Part shown: positions 12,063 through 20,288 of the stretch, in pieces
Position numbering within the stretch: the first letter of the stretch is position 1
How the letters are laid out: each line of letters begins with the position of its first letter
Assembly (NCBI GenBank): GCA_035569495.1
Contig: DATMMX010000044.1
Coordinates: 33,986-97,985, forward strand
Reading direction: 5' to 3'
From: DASRDZ01 sp035569495
GTDB taxonomy: Bacteria > Chloroflexota > Dormibacteria > Aeolococcales > Aeolococcaceae
DNA length: 64,000 nucleotides
Translations under genes and position numbers: made by a program
The notes under the pieces: generated by a model
Told to the model about the DNA's origin: nothing
The model's input: only the letters and a program-made list of their open reading frames with translations
Databases searched by the model: none

Positions 12063-14297
12063 CTAGCGCCACCAGGGAATCGAGGCCGCCTGGGTGGCGG
12101 TGTCGATGTGGGTTGCCAGGTCGGCGTTGAGCTGGGTGAGGTTCTCGATCCATTCGGCGGCGATGAGCACGGCCATCGCGCTGCGCGCCATGCGATCGTC
12201 GTCACCGGCGTTGCGCATGCAGTGCGCCGCGGCGTGGCGGAGCTCGTCGGGCGCGGGTTGCGCGGGCGTCGTCGCGGCGTGGGCGTCGCCTGCCAGCCGG
12301 GCGGCGAGCTCGCGAATTCTGGCCAGCAATGACCGCATCTGCTCGTCGGTGGCGCGTGCGCCCTCGGGGCAGGCGCCGGTGCGGTAGCCGAGGTCGAGCG
12401 CCACGGTGGTGACCAGGTCGCCGCCGAGCAGCGCCTGGCTGCCCGCGGAGACCAACCGCGCGGCCGTCTCGGGGTGGAGCGGCTTGGCGCCACGCTCGTT
12501 GAGGTACAGGCCGAGCGCCTCCTCCGCGCGAGCGCGTGCCTCCACGGCGTCGGCGCGACTGCGCGCGATGTCGCCTCCAGCGCCGTCGCCGGCAAGGAGC
12601 GCGAAGGCGTGTTCGAGGTAGGCGGCGACCGCGTTGTAGAGCCCCGCGGTGGCGCGTGCCACGTCGCGCCGCGCTCCACGCGGCCACAGCAGGAGTCCGG
12701 CGACGACACTCACGCCGGTTCCCAGCGCCACGTCCTCGACGCGCACCAGGCCCACCTGCCACCCGGCGGGCGACAGCAGGTTGAAGATGACGATCACCGT
12801 CAGCGTGAATGCCGCCTGTCCCGCGACGAAGCCGATGGCGCTCGCCGAGTACGCCGCGATGAACAGTGCGACCGGCAGCGCCAGCCACATCAGCAGGCTG
12901 TTGTTGCCGGCGAGGACGGCGAAGAGGCCGCCACCGACGAAGCCGATCAACGTGCCGGCCAATGCTTCGACCGTGGTGCGGCCGGTCCCCAGCGCGTTGG
13001 AGCGCAGCACCGACAGCGTGCCCAGCACCACCCAGAAGGCGTGGCCGACGCCGAGGATGCGCGCCAAGGCAACCGACACCGACAGCCCGATGGCGAGGCG
13101 AAGGCTGTTGTGCAGCACCGGCGAGCTGGGTTCGAGGTGGGTGCGAACCGTTCGCCACATGCGCACCGCGACGCCGTGCGCGCCCTCCAGTCGCGGCACG
13201 GCGGCGGGCAGGGCGACGTCCTGCTCCGGCGTCCCGCCCGCGGCGATCACGGCGTTGGCGCCCAGCGCGAGCGTCAGGTAGGCGATGACGCGCAGCGTGT
13301 GGTCGAGGTCGACGGCCTGCAGCACCTCTGCGGCGGGGCGTCCGTTGCGCAGCGCGTCGAGCGCCCATTGGGTGAGCGCGACCCGATGCGTCCGCCATGC
13401 GCCGTCCACGACGCGGAGGTCGGGTGGCGGCCCGCCGGTGAGGACGGCGGCGCTGCCGCGCAGTGCGCCGGTCACCGCCCGGGCGAGCCCGTCACCCTCC
13501 TCGAGGCATGGACGGGTTTGCGGACTGGCCATGTGGAACGGCCGCTCGGCGAGACGGACGATCTGCTCCAGCTGGCTGACCAGCTCCACGAAGGCGCGGT
13601 CGCGGCGGGTCGGACCCGCCGGGCGCATCGACGTCCGCGCGTAGTCGCCGCGGACCGACTGCACCGCTCTGCGCGCAGCGTCGGCGCGCTGTTGCAGCGC
13701 CTCAGGCTGCGGGTCGCGGCGCAACGCCTCGACCAGGTCGGCCACCGCCCGGCACGCCTCGGCCGCGCCGCGGCGCAGCGTCTCCCGCTCGAACCGCGGC
13801 CAGAAGAACACGCCGGCGAGCGTCGACACGCCTCCTGCGAGCAGCCACCCCTCCAGTCGCGCCGGGATCGACGCAACCGGTGCCGGGATGGCCACCGCCA
13901 GCACGAAGGCGAGCAGCAGTGCGGGCTGCGCCGCGGCCAGGTACCCGCCGAACACCCCGCCGAAGGAAAGCACGAAGCCGACCGCCAGCATCAGCACCGC
14001 CCCGCTCGCTGCACTGAACGAAACCGAGGTCCCCAGCGCGATCACCGCCACCCCCACGCCGGCCGTCGCCAGGTACGCCGCCGCCCGCTGCCGCCGCGGC
14101 CCCCCGAAGTCCGCCATCACCAGCAGTGCGAAACACCCGAAGACCGCGAAGGTCGCCAGCTGCACGTCCCGAATGACCAACAGGCACACCGCGAACGTCG
14201 CCGGGTTGACCACCGCCGCCCGCACCGCCCGATGCAGCGCAACCAGGCGCCGATCCGCACGCCCCCCGGACACCCCGCGCGGCGCCGCTGCGCTCAT
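12063..14297 (-). CDS. FUSC family inner-membrane transporter
   Basis: A 744-residue protein with two sets of about five to six membrane helices, the first at about 35-165 (LATFAVFGCFALLVMADFGG, GLAAAQPALLLAF-type segments) and the second at about 390-520 (HAFWVVLGTLSVLRSNALGTG), each followed by a long helical cytoplasmic region. This is the layout of the FUSC/YccS group, linked to fusaric acid resistance and aromatic acid efflux. HAFWVVLGTLSVLRSN resembles the second-half signature of the family. Substrate is unknown. It converges with pip, leaving ten bases between stops. Start at ATG 14297; a GGAGGCG lies about 15 bases upstream, which is long. Confidence 0.8.
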   Translation of the reverse strand: MSAAAPRGVSGGRADRRLVALHRAVRAAVVNPATFAVCLLVIRDVQLATFAVFGCFALLVMADFGGPRRQRAAAYLATAGVGVAVIALGTSVSFSAASGAVLMLAVGFVLSFGGVFGGYLAAAQPALLLAFVLAVAIPAPVASIPARLEGWLLAGGVSTLAGVFFWPRFERETLRRGAAEACRAVADLVEALRRDPQPEALQQRADAARRAVQSVRGDYARTSMRPAGPTRRDRAFVELVSQLEQIVRLAERPFHMASPQTRPCLEEGDGLARAVTGALRGSAAVLTGGPPPDLRVVDGAWRTHRVALTQWALDALRNGRPAAEVLQAVDLDHTLRVIAYLTLALGANAVIAAGGTPEQDVALPAAVPRLEGAHGVAVRMWRTVRTHLEPSSPVLHNSLRLAIGLSVSVALARILGVGHAFWVVLGTLSVLRSNALGTGRTTVEALAGTLIGFVGGGLFAVLAGNNSLLMWLALPVALFIAAYSASAIGFVAGQAAFTLTVIVIFNLLSPAGWQVGLVRVEDVALGTGVSVVAGLLLWPRGARRDVARATAGLYNAVAAYLEHAFALLAGDGAGGDIARSRADAVEARARAEEALGLYLNERGAKPLHPETAARLVSAGSQALLGGDLVTTVALDLGYRTGACPEGARATDEQMRSLLARIRELAARLAGDAHAATTPAQPAPDELRHAAAHCMRNAGDDDRMARSAMAVLIAAEWIENLTQLNADLATHIDTATQAASIPWWR

Positions 14298-14335
14298 GCG
14301 TACAGGGTGACGCCTCCGGACCGTGCGCGGGGCAA

Positions 14336-14367
14336 GGGGCACATCCGCACGCCCGCGGATGCGCCCC
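14336..14367 (-). terminator. Hairpin downstream of the S53 peptidase gene
   Basis: Inverted repeat of 12 paired bases with one A/C mismatch and a six-base loop (GGGGC-A-CATCCGC / GCGGATG-C-GCCCC), nine bases past the S53 stop. It lacks a T tract, so it could be a processing or protective hairpin instead of a true intrinsic terminator. Confidence 0.45.
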
Positions 14368-14376
14368 TGAACGAAC

Positions 14377-17061
14377 CTACGCGGTGCGCCGCAACCGCAG
14401 GCGGCGCAAGCCGAGCCCGCCGCCGATGCTTGCCGCGCCGAACAGCGGCAGCAGCAGCCCCAGCGGAGCTTCGGGAACGACGACCCCCGGCTGGTCGAGG
14501 CAGCTCGGCGAGCCGACGACGTAGTCAGTCGAGGCGGCGGCGCTGTCCTGGATGAGGCCGAAGCCGGTGGTGGTGGCCTGGCCGGTGGGGTCGATGGTCG
14601 ACGCCGACTCCGCGGTCTGCGCCTGGATGGCGGTGAGATGCGTTCCCACCGCGGGGGAGCCGATGTCGGCGAGAGGCACGTCGACCTCCACACGTCCCGC
14701 GCTGCCGTCGAGGATGGCGCCGGTGGCGGTGTTGGCAGGCGTGTAGGTGGTGGTTCCCTGGACGCTGTCGACGTTCATGGTGCCGTCGCTGTAGGTCGCC
14801 GTCGGCGTGCCGCCGGGGTTGATCTTGATCTCCGCCTGCGTCGCGGTGTAGTTGGTGGTCTTGTCGGTGTCGCTCTGCTTCACCGGGTTCCAGAAGACGT
14901 TGTAGGTCATGTCATCCATGCCGGTGGGGAAGTTCTCGCTCATGTTCGAGAGCGTGAGCGAGACGCGCAGCGACTTGGCGTCGGCGCTCGGCGAGAGGTC
15001 ACCCTCGATGATGTCGAGGTTGGCGCTGCTCGCCTTGCCCGGCGTGTTGGTGAAGGTGGCGCAGCTGGGCCCGCTCAGCGTCGCGTCGATCGGCTTGGGA
15101 TCCGGACCCGAGGGCTCGACAGGGTTGACCGCCTTGGTGTTGCCGTTGTTGGCGTACTTGGTGATCAGGGTGACGTCGGGCGAGCCCAGCCCGGTGGGGA
15201 AGTCCCAGCCCGGCAGCGTGGGCAGGGGGTTGCCGCCCTCGATGATGTCGTGGAAGGCGTTCGACGTGGCGCTCGCCGCGACCATCGGGTACATCGTGTA
15301 GTTGGCCTGGCCCAGCGGCTTGGCCGCGGCCGCGTTGACGCGCGCCCACATGCCCAGCCACAGCGGCGACGACAGGCTGGTGCCGCCCTCGGAGAAGTGG
15401 TCGCTGTACGAGGCGCCCTGGTCGCCGGTGTCGACCATGTCGAAGCCGTTGGCGACGAACATGCCGGCCAGCGGGTACGGGTACGGCCCGGGAAGCTGCG
15501 TGTACTGCGGACCGTTGTGGTTGGCCTCGTGCTGCACCACGATGGTGGCGTCGCCCGACAATGCCGACACGTCCACCGACGCACGGCACAGCGTCGGCGT
15601 CGTATACGGGGTGCCGTTCTCCTGCGTGGGGCAGAACTGCGTCTGCAGCAGGGGGACCGACGACTGGTACGACGGCTGCGGGACGAACTCGCTGCGCGTG
15701 CCGCCGCCGTGCTCCCAGGCGTGTTCGTCGAGACGGCCGCCACTGCCGTCCGTGTACACCACGGTGCCGCCCACGCCGGTGACGTTGGGGTCGATGGACG
15801 GGAACTCGGGCGACGGCAGCGGCCCGTAGGTCACGCCGTTGACGCCCGCCGGCCCGACCGCGCAGCCCGCGCCCGTGTCACCCGCGGAGGCGAAGAAGGT
15901 GCGACCCTCCAGCGCCGCCTGGGCGAACGCGCGCGAGGACGCCTGGTCGGCGAGGCCGCCGAGCTGGTCGAGGGCGAACTCCTCCTCGCACGCGCCCAGC
16001 GAGGCGCTCGCCTGGTTGGAGCCGTGCGGGTCGGAGGCCCAGGTCTGCACCGTCGTGGCCAGCGTGGACAGCGACAGGTCGTTGCCGAAGTAGAGACGCA
16101 CCTGCTCGACGTGCGGCGCCATGGTGGTCGAGGACTGGGTGTCCATCTCCCACTCGACGCGGCCCGCGTCGTCCGCCTTGCCGGGCGTGTCGTTGTAGGG
16201 AACCGAGTGGTAGACCTGCACCGGCACCTTGGGCAGCCCGCGGCTGGTCTCGTACTCGCGCAGCGCCTGGATGACGTCGGCGCTCTCGCCCTCGCCGATC
16301 ACCGCGATCGTCTGTCCCTGTCCCTGGTTGCCGGTCGCGCCCTCGGGGGTGTGGTACACCGACCACAGGTCCTGTGGACCGAGCAGTCCATAGCAGACGT
16401 TCTGCGAGCCCGCGCCCGCGCAGGACGGTTCCGACACCGGCACCGGGCCGCCGCCGCCCCCGCCCATCGAGGCGAGGTGCACCTGGTGATAGTTCTCCAG
16501 TCCGAGCACGGCCTGGATGCCCAGTCCCGCCGGCACCGTGGCGCCGCCGGCATTGGCGTAGAAGGTGCGCCCGGTGGCGGCATCCTGATAGCGGTGCAGC
16601 GACACGGCGAAGGTCTGCTCGACCTGCGCGGCGCTGCCGTGGAGGACGACCAGGTTGTTGCCCGTCGCGCCCGCGTTGACCACCGACAGGCCCTGCGCGG
16701 TGGCGAAGCTGCGCATCTGCGCGACGACGCTGCCCGGCGCGCCGAAGCGCAGGTCGAACTGCGTGGGGGTCAGCCATTTGTGGAAGCCGGCGCTGTGCGG
16801 GTCGTAGAGCGACGCCTCGTAGCGCGCCACAGCCGCGTCGTCGCGCTGCAGCATGATCTCGACGTTGAGCTCGGTGTCGGGCGCAAGCGCGCCCGCGTCG
16901 CGCATGGTGGTGAGGTGGGGCACCACCTGGCCGCTCAGCACCACGAAGTTCGCCGGAGCGGCGGCGCGCGCTCCGATTCCGCCGGCCATCAGGCCTCCGG
17001 CGAGCGACAGGCCTGCGGCAGTGGCCGCGACTCGACGGAATGACGGCAACGTGCGTTCCAC
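14377..17061 (-). CDS. Secreted S53 (sedolisin) serine peptidase with C-terminal membrane anchor
   Basis: An 894-residue acid-type serine-carboxyl peptidase. A signal sequence (about 10-35) precedes an activation propeptide with the LTPTQFDLRFGAP motif and then the catalytic domain. The catalytic set is complete: Glu303 and Asp307 in EWEMD, Asp395 in ASAGD, and Ser562 in GGTSLSSPLW. A calcium site region FHDIIEGGNP...GLGSPD follows. After it come about 230 residues of Thr/Ser-rich beta-type sequence and a tail with VPEAP, a hydrophobic helix and RRLRLRR, resembling PEP-CTERM-like sorting or anchor tails. GTG 17061 is preferred because AGGAGG lies nine bases upstream; the frame extends 12 codons further. 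Confidence 0.92.
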   Translation of the reverse strand: MERTLPSFRRVAATAAGLSLAGGLMAGGIGARAAAPANFVVLSGQVVPHLTTMRDAGALAPDTELNVEIMLQRDDAAVARYEASLYDPHSAGFHKWLTPTQFDLRFGAPGSVVAQMRSFATAQGLSVVNAGATGNNLVVLHGSAAQVEQTFAVSLHRYQDAATGRTFYANAGGATVPAGLGIQAVLGLENYHQVHLASMGGGGGGPVPVSEPSCAGAGSQNVCYGLLGPQDLWSVYHTPEGATGNQGQGQTIAVIGEGESADVIQALREYETSRGLPKVPVQVYHSVPYNDTPGKADDAGRVEWEMDTQSSTTMAPHVEQVRLYFGNDLSLSTLATTVQTWASDPHGSNQASASLGACEEEFALDQLGGLADQASSRAFAQAALEGRTFFASAGDTGAGCAVGPAGVNGVTYGPLPSPEFPSIDPNVTGVGGTVVYTDGSGGRLDEHAWEHGGGTRSEFVPQPSYQSSVPLLQTQFCPTQENGTPYTTPTLCRASVDVSALSGDATIVVQHEANHNGPQYTQLPGPYPYPLAGMFVANGFDMVDTGDQGASYSDHFSEGGTSLSSPLWLGMWARVNAAAAKPLGQANYTMYPMVAASATSNAFHDIIEGGNPLPTLPGWDFPTGLGSPDVTLITKYANNGNTKAVNPVEPSGPDPKPIDATLSGPSCATFTNTPGKASSANLDIIEGDLSPSADAKSLRVSLTLSNMSENFPTGMDDMTYNVFWNPVKQSDTDKTTNYTATQAEIKINPGGTPTATYSDGTMNVDSVQGTTTYTPANTATGAILDGSAGRVEVDVPLADIGSPAVGTHLTAIQAQTAESASTIDPTGQATTTGFGLIQDSAAASTDYVVGSPSCLDQPGVVVPEAPLGLLLPLFGAASIGGGLGLRRLRLRRTA

Positions 17062-17192
17062 GCGCTGGTACCTCCTCTGCTGCGGCCGCTTCCCCACGGC
17101 GGCTCATCCCAGGAGGACAAACGGTGGGCCCAAACGTTTCTTGCGGTCGCACAAAGGCGGCCGCGCCCCGAGACCTCGGGTCGCAAAGAGGC
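17062..17192 (-). other. Structured leader ahead of the S53 peptidase gene
   Basis: 131 bases between the ferritin-like gene and the S53 gene. On the minus strand there are several small inverted repeats, for example CCCGA-GGTC-TCGGG and GCCGC-CGTGGGGAA-GCGGC, and a strong AGGAGG at 17076-17071. I do not recognise a riboswitch class in it. Confidence 0.25.
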
Positions 17193-17732
17193 TTAGCCCA
17201 TGCCCTTGAGGAGGTTGAGCATGTCGTCGGCGTGCTCCTCCTCGACGGCGAGGATGTTCTTGATCATCTGCGTGGTGGTGGGGTCGCCATCGCCCAGCCA
17301 GCGGATGATCTCCGAGTAGGAGGCGACCGCCACCCGCTCGGCGATCAGGTCCTCCTTGACCATGTCGCTGAGGCCGGTGCCCTCCTTGTACTCGGCGTGG
17401 CTGCGCGTGGCCAGCCCCTCGGGGTTGAAGTTGGGCGCGCCCTGGAGCTGGACGATGCGCGCCGCCACCATGTCCGCGTGGCCCTGCTCGTCGGTGGCGT
17501 GCTGCAGGAACTCGGCCGCGACCGCGCCGCTGTCCATTCCGGTGGCGGTGTAGAAGTGGCGCTTGTAGCGCAGCACGCAGACCAGCTCGGTGGCCAGCAC
17601 CTCGTTGAGCACGGCGATGACGCGCTGGCGGTCGGCGCCGTAGGAGTCGGTGACGGGACCGAGGTCGATGTGCTCGCGCGCCCGGCGCCGCAGGGTCTCG
17701 ACGTCCGTGAGGAATGCACCCGTCGTTGCCAT
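17193..17732 (-). CDS. Ferritin-like (bacterioferritin/Dps-type) protein
   Basis: A 179-residue four-helix-bundle protein. Di-iron ligands are visible: Glu in VLATELVCVLRYKRHFY, the DEQGH pair (HATDEQGHADMVAARI), Glu in VKEDLIAERVAVASYSEII and the closing EEEHADDM. This matches the ferroxidase arrangement of bacterioferritin-related proteins, suggesting iron oxidation and storage or protection from peroxide, in the cytoplasm. No haem-binding Met is obvious. The ATG has GAGGTG eight to nine bases upstream. It lies upstream of the S53 gene on the same strand but separated by 131 bases, so cotranscription is uncertain. Confidence 0.8.
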   Translation of the reverse strand: MATTGAFLTDVETLRRRAREHIDLGPVTDSYGADRQRVIAVLNEVLATELVCVLRYKRHFYTATGMDSGAVAAEFLQHATDEQGHADMVAARIVQLQGAPNFNPEGLATRSHAEYKEGTGLSDMVKEDLIAERVAVASYSEIIRWLGDGDPTTTQMIKNILAVEEEHADDMLNLLKGMG

Positions 17733-17800
17733 CGCTGGTCACCTCGTGCGTAGCGCGCTGGGAAACGCCCCTTGGATCGATTCTGGCACACGGGTCCGCG

Positions 17801-17806
17801 GATAAT
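17801..17806 (+). promoter_or_regulatory. -10 box, leaderless start of the gene at 17816
   Basis: GATAAT with nine bases to the ATG at 17816. Confidence 0.45.
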
Positions 17807-17815
17807 TCGCAGGCC

Positions 17816-18634
17816 ATGGCTGCGCGCGACGACCTGCTCGACACGTTGCTCGCCGCGCCCCTCGACGGCTTCGTCGAGGAGCGCAACCGCCTCGCGCGCG
17901 AGCTGCGCGCCGGCGGCGATCGCGACACCGCGTCGTGGCTCGCCTCGCTGCGCCGGCCCGCGCCGCACGTCTGGGCGATCGACCAGGTGGCGCGCCGCGA
18001 TGGGCGGCGCATGCTCGGGCTGGCCAACCTGGCCCGGCGGCTGGCCGAGGCGCAGTCGCGCGCGGTGCAGGACCGCGGGGCGGCGCGGGAGATGCAGGAG
18101 CTGAGCCGCGAGCTGCAGCGCGCCGTCGACGACACCGTGCGGCGCGGCGTGGAGGTGCTGCGCGACGCCGGGCATGGCGTGGGCGGGGACGTGGCGCTGA
18201 CCATGGCCGGCACGCTGCGCGCCGCGCTGGCGGCCGGCGACGACGCGCGGGAGCAGCTCGAACGCGGACGGCTGCTCGCCCCGGTGGTTGCGGACTTCGG
18301 CTTCGGCGCCGCGCCCGGGGGCGACGTCGTGCCGCTCACCATGCCCGCAGCGAAAGCCGCACCACCCGCCGCCGCACCGCGCGCCGAGGCCGAGGCCGCC
18401 GCCGACGCCGCCGAGGCCGCCGAGCGCGAGGTCTTCCGCCGCCGCACCGACCAGCGCCAAGCCGACGAGCAGGTCGCCGCGGTGCGCACCCGCCTGCAGT
18501 CACTGCAGGCCGAGCTCAGCGCGGCGGAGGAGGAGGCGAAGGCCGCCGCCGGCCGGGTCCGCGACGCCGTCGAGGCCGCCCGCGCCGCCCGCCGCGAGGC
18601 GGACCGCCTGCAGAGCGCCCTCCCTCCCGACTGA
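17816..18634 (+). CDS. Uncharacterised coiled-coil protein
   Basis: A 272-residue soluble protein rich in Ala, Arg and Glu. The N-terminal part (LLDTLLAAPLDGFVEERNRLARELRAGG, then SLRRPAPHVWAIDQVARRD) resembles small actinobacterial proteins of unknown function, where a short globular helical domain precedes a long coiled coil. Residues from about 185 to the end form an almost uninterrupted heptad-like helix (EAAEREVFRRRTDQRQADEQ onward). No catalytic motif, signal or membrane helix is seen. Start supported by a GATAAT box nine bases upstream. Function unknown. Confidence 0.6.
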   Translation: MAARDDLLDTLLAAPLDGFVEERNRLARELRAGGDRDTASWLASLRRPAPHVWAIDQVARRDGRRMLGLANLARRLAEAQSRAVQDRGAAREMQELSRELQRAVDDTVRRGVEVLRDAGHGVGGDVALTMAGTLRAALAAGDDAREQLERGRLLAPVVADFGFGAAPGGDVVPLTMPAAKAAPPAAAPRAEAEAAADAAEAAEREVFRRRTDQRQADEQVAAVRTRLQSLQAELSAAEEEAKAAAGRVRDAVEAARAARREADRLQSALPPD

Positions 18635-18648
18635 GCGCGCCCGCCGGA

Positions 18649-20067
18649 TCAGCCGATCAGCGACACCACCGGGCTGGTCAGCCGCATGCCGCCGGTCGAG
18701 CCGTGGAACGGCGCGTCGCCGAAGGCGAAGACGCCACCGTCGCGGGCCACCAGCCAGTAGCCCTGGCCCGACGGCGTCGCCGACATCCCGGCGATCGGCT
18801 GGGCCAGCGCATGGCCGCCCGTCGAGCCGTGGTAGGAGGCGTCGCCGAAGCAGAAGATGCCGCCGTCCGCGGCGACCAGCCAGTAGCCGCGCCCGCTCGG
18901 CGTCGAGGCCATGCCGACCACCGGCTGCACCAGGCGCACCCCGCCGGTCGAGCCGTGGAAGCCCGCGTCGCCGAAGGCGAAGATGCCGCCGTCCGAGGCC
19001 ACCAGCCAGTAGCCGCGCCCGTCCGGCGTCGGCGCCATGCCGACGATCGGCTGGTTGAGCCGCTGCCCGCCGGTGGAGCCGTAGAAGCCCGCGTCACCGA
19101 AGGCGAAGATGCCGCCGTCGGAGGCGACCAGCCAGTAGCCGCGCCCGCTCGACGTCGAGGCCATGCCGACGATCGGCTGGTTGAGCCGCTCCCCGCCGGT
19201 GGAGCCGTAGAAGCCGGCGTCGCCGAAGGTGAAGATGCCGCCGTCGCCGGCCACCATCCAGTAGCCGTGGCCGGACGGCGTGTGCGTCGCGGAGACCACC
19301 GGCTGCACCAGGGGATGGCCGCCCATCGAGCCGAAGAACCCGGGGGCGGCGAAGTCGAAGATGCCGCCGTCGGCGCCGACCAGCCAGTAGCCGGGGCCGG
19401 GTCCCGCGATCGGGGTGCCCGGCGGTGGACCGGCCGGGGGCGGCGTCGAGCTGACCGGTGCGCCCGCGGGAAGCTGGGCGAAGTCCTCGGTGACGACCCA
19501 GACGTTGCCCAGCGGGGAGCCGCTGCCGTTCCAGGTCTGGCCCGGCGCGGTCGACCAGGAGCCGACGCCGACGTCGGTGTAGCCCGCGTTGAGGATGTTG
19601 GCGCGATGTCCTGGGCTGTTCATCAGCGCGGTGTTGAGCTGCGCGGCGGCGGCGGCGACGTCGGTGTAGCCGCTCTCCCAGCCGATGTTCTCGCCCGCCG
19701 ACTGGTAGGGCACGCCGTCGGCCTGCATCACGTTGAAGACGTTCTGGGTGCCGCAGATGGTGTGCGAGAAGTAGTTGCGCAGTCCCATGTCGACCGACCG
19801 CCCGCTCACCGGGAAGCCGCAGCCGCCGTAGCCGGCGTCCTCGGCGATCGAGGTGAGCTGGTCGTTCCAGCGCAGCGGGCCGAGGCCGTTGTCGGCGCGG
19901 TCCTGGTTGACCAGGGCGAACATCGCCTGGTCGAAGCTCGGCGCCGCCTGGGCGACGCGCGGCGACACGGCGAGGCCGGCGAAGGTGGCCACCGCGGCGA
20001 CGGCGGCGCCGCTCAGTGCAGTGACGAATGCGCGCACGAGACGGCGGGGGAGGCGACCGTGGGACAT
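18649..20067 (-). CDS. Secreted CAP-domain protein with six DGGIF repeats
   Basis: A 472-residue exported protein. After a signal peptide (about 1-42) comes a CAP/SCP domain (about 45-215) with the family landmarks NQDRADNGLGPL, YFSH, SAGENIGW and NSPGHRANIL. A Pro-rich linker follows, then six repeats of about 45 residues, each with GYWLVxxDGGIFxFGDAxFxGSTGG, filling 230-472. The repeats probably form a propeller-like or wall-binding module; they are common in high-GC soil bacteria. A c-di-GMP-I riboswitch sits in the leader, so expression is probably tied to the motile/sessile state. A GGAG seven bases before the ATG could be the ribosome site. Confidence 0.88.
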   Translation of the reverse strand: MSHGRLPRRLVRAFVTALSGAAVAAVATFAGLAVSPRVAQAAPSFDQAMFALVNQDRADNGLGPLRWNDQLTSIAEDAGYGGCGFPVSGRSVDMGLRNYFSHTICGTQNVFNVMQADGVPYQSAGENIGWESGYTDVAAAAAQLNTALMNSPGHRANILNAGYTDVGVGSWSTAPGQTWNGSGSPLGNVWVVTEDFAQLPAGAPVSSTPPPAGPPPGTPIAGPGPGYWLVGADGGIFDFAAPGFFGSMGGHPLVQPVVSATHTPSGHGYWMVAGDGGIFTFGDAGFYGSTGGERLNQPIVGMASTSSGRGYWLVASDGGIFAFGDAGFYGSTGGQRLNQPIVGMAPTPDGRGYWLVASDGGIFAFGDAGFHGSTGGVRLVQPVVGMASTPSGRGYWLVAADGGIFCFGDASYHGSTGGHALAQPIAGMSATPSGQGYWLVARDGGVFAFGDAPFHGSTGGMRLTSPVVSLIG

Positions 20068-20093
20068 GGGGGATCTCCGGTCGGCTCCGGGTG

Positions 20094-20178
20094 GACTCCT
20101 TCGGTGGCCCGGCTGTCTCCGCGGAGACCCGTGGCTTTGCGTCCCCTCCTCGCGGAGGGTTTGCCTTTGTCGGGAGCC
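20094..20178 (-). promoter_or_regulatory. c-di-GMP-I (GEMM-I) riboswitch
   Basis: The leader of the CAP-domain gene reads, on the minus strand, GGCAAACC (20165-20158), a short GC hairpin, GACGCAAAGCC (20143-20133), a second hairpin and GCCGGGCCACCGA (20113-20101). These are the conserved blocks of the GEMM-I aptamer in the right order and spacing. A closing stem pairs 20178-20173 with 20099-20094. The 5' strand can instead form nine perfect pairs (20181-20173 with 20088-20080) next to the likely ribosome site, a possible switching helix. Confidence 0.9.
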
Positions 20179-20274
20179 GACGCCGCGACTCTACGGCCGC
20201 GTCGCGCCGTTCACGACCGCCGTCGCCCCCTGGTGCTCCCCTCGCAACCGGCACGTCACAGCAGGCTGCGGGGC

Positions 20275-20280
20275 TAGGAT
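20275..20280 (+). promoter_or_regulatory. -10 box, leaderless start of the dienelactone hydrolase gene
   Basis: TAGGAT with eight bases to the ATG at 20289. Confidence 0.5.
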
Positions 20281-20288
20281 GGCTCGCC

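Noticed and set aside
12474..17043. Plus-strand frames of 693 and 801 codons opposite the FUSC and S53 genes
   Set aside because: Antisense shadows; composition is Arg/Gly/His-rich and no motif is present.
17130..17195. GGTCGCAAAG-containing sequence on the plus strand that recalls a second GEMM riboswitch
   Set aside because: The GCC partner after CGCAAAG is missing, the pairing does not form, and no plus-strand gene follows.
18680..19420. Tandem DNA repeat that could be taken for a CRISPR array
   Set aside because: The period of about 140 bases keeps the reading frame of the CAP-domain protein and encodes its DGGIF repeats; there are no spacers.
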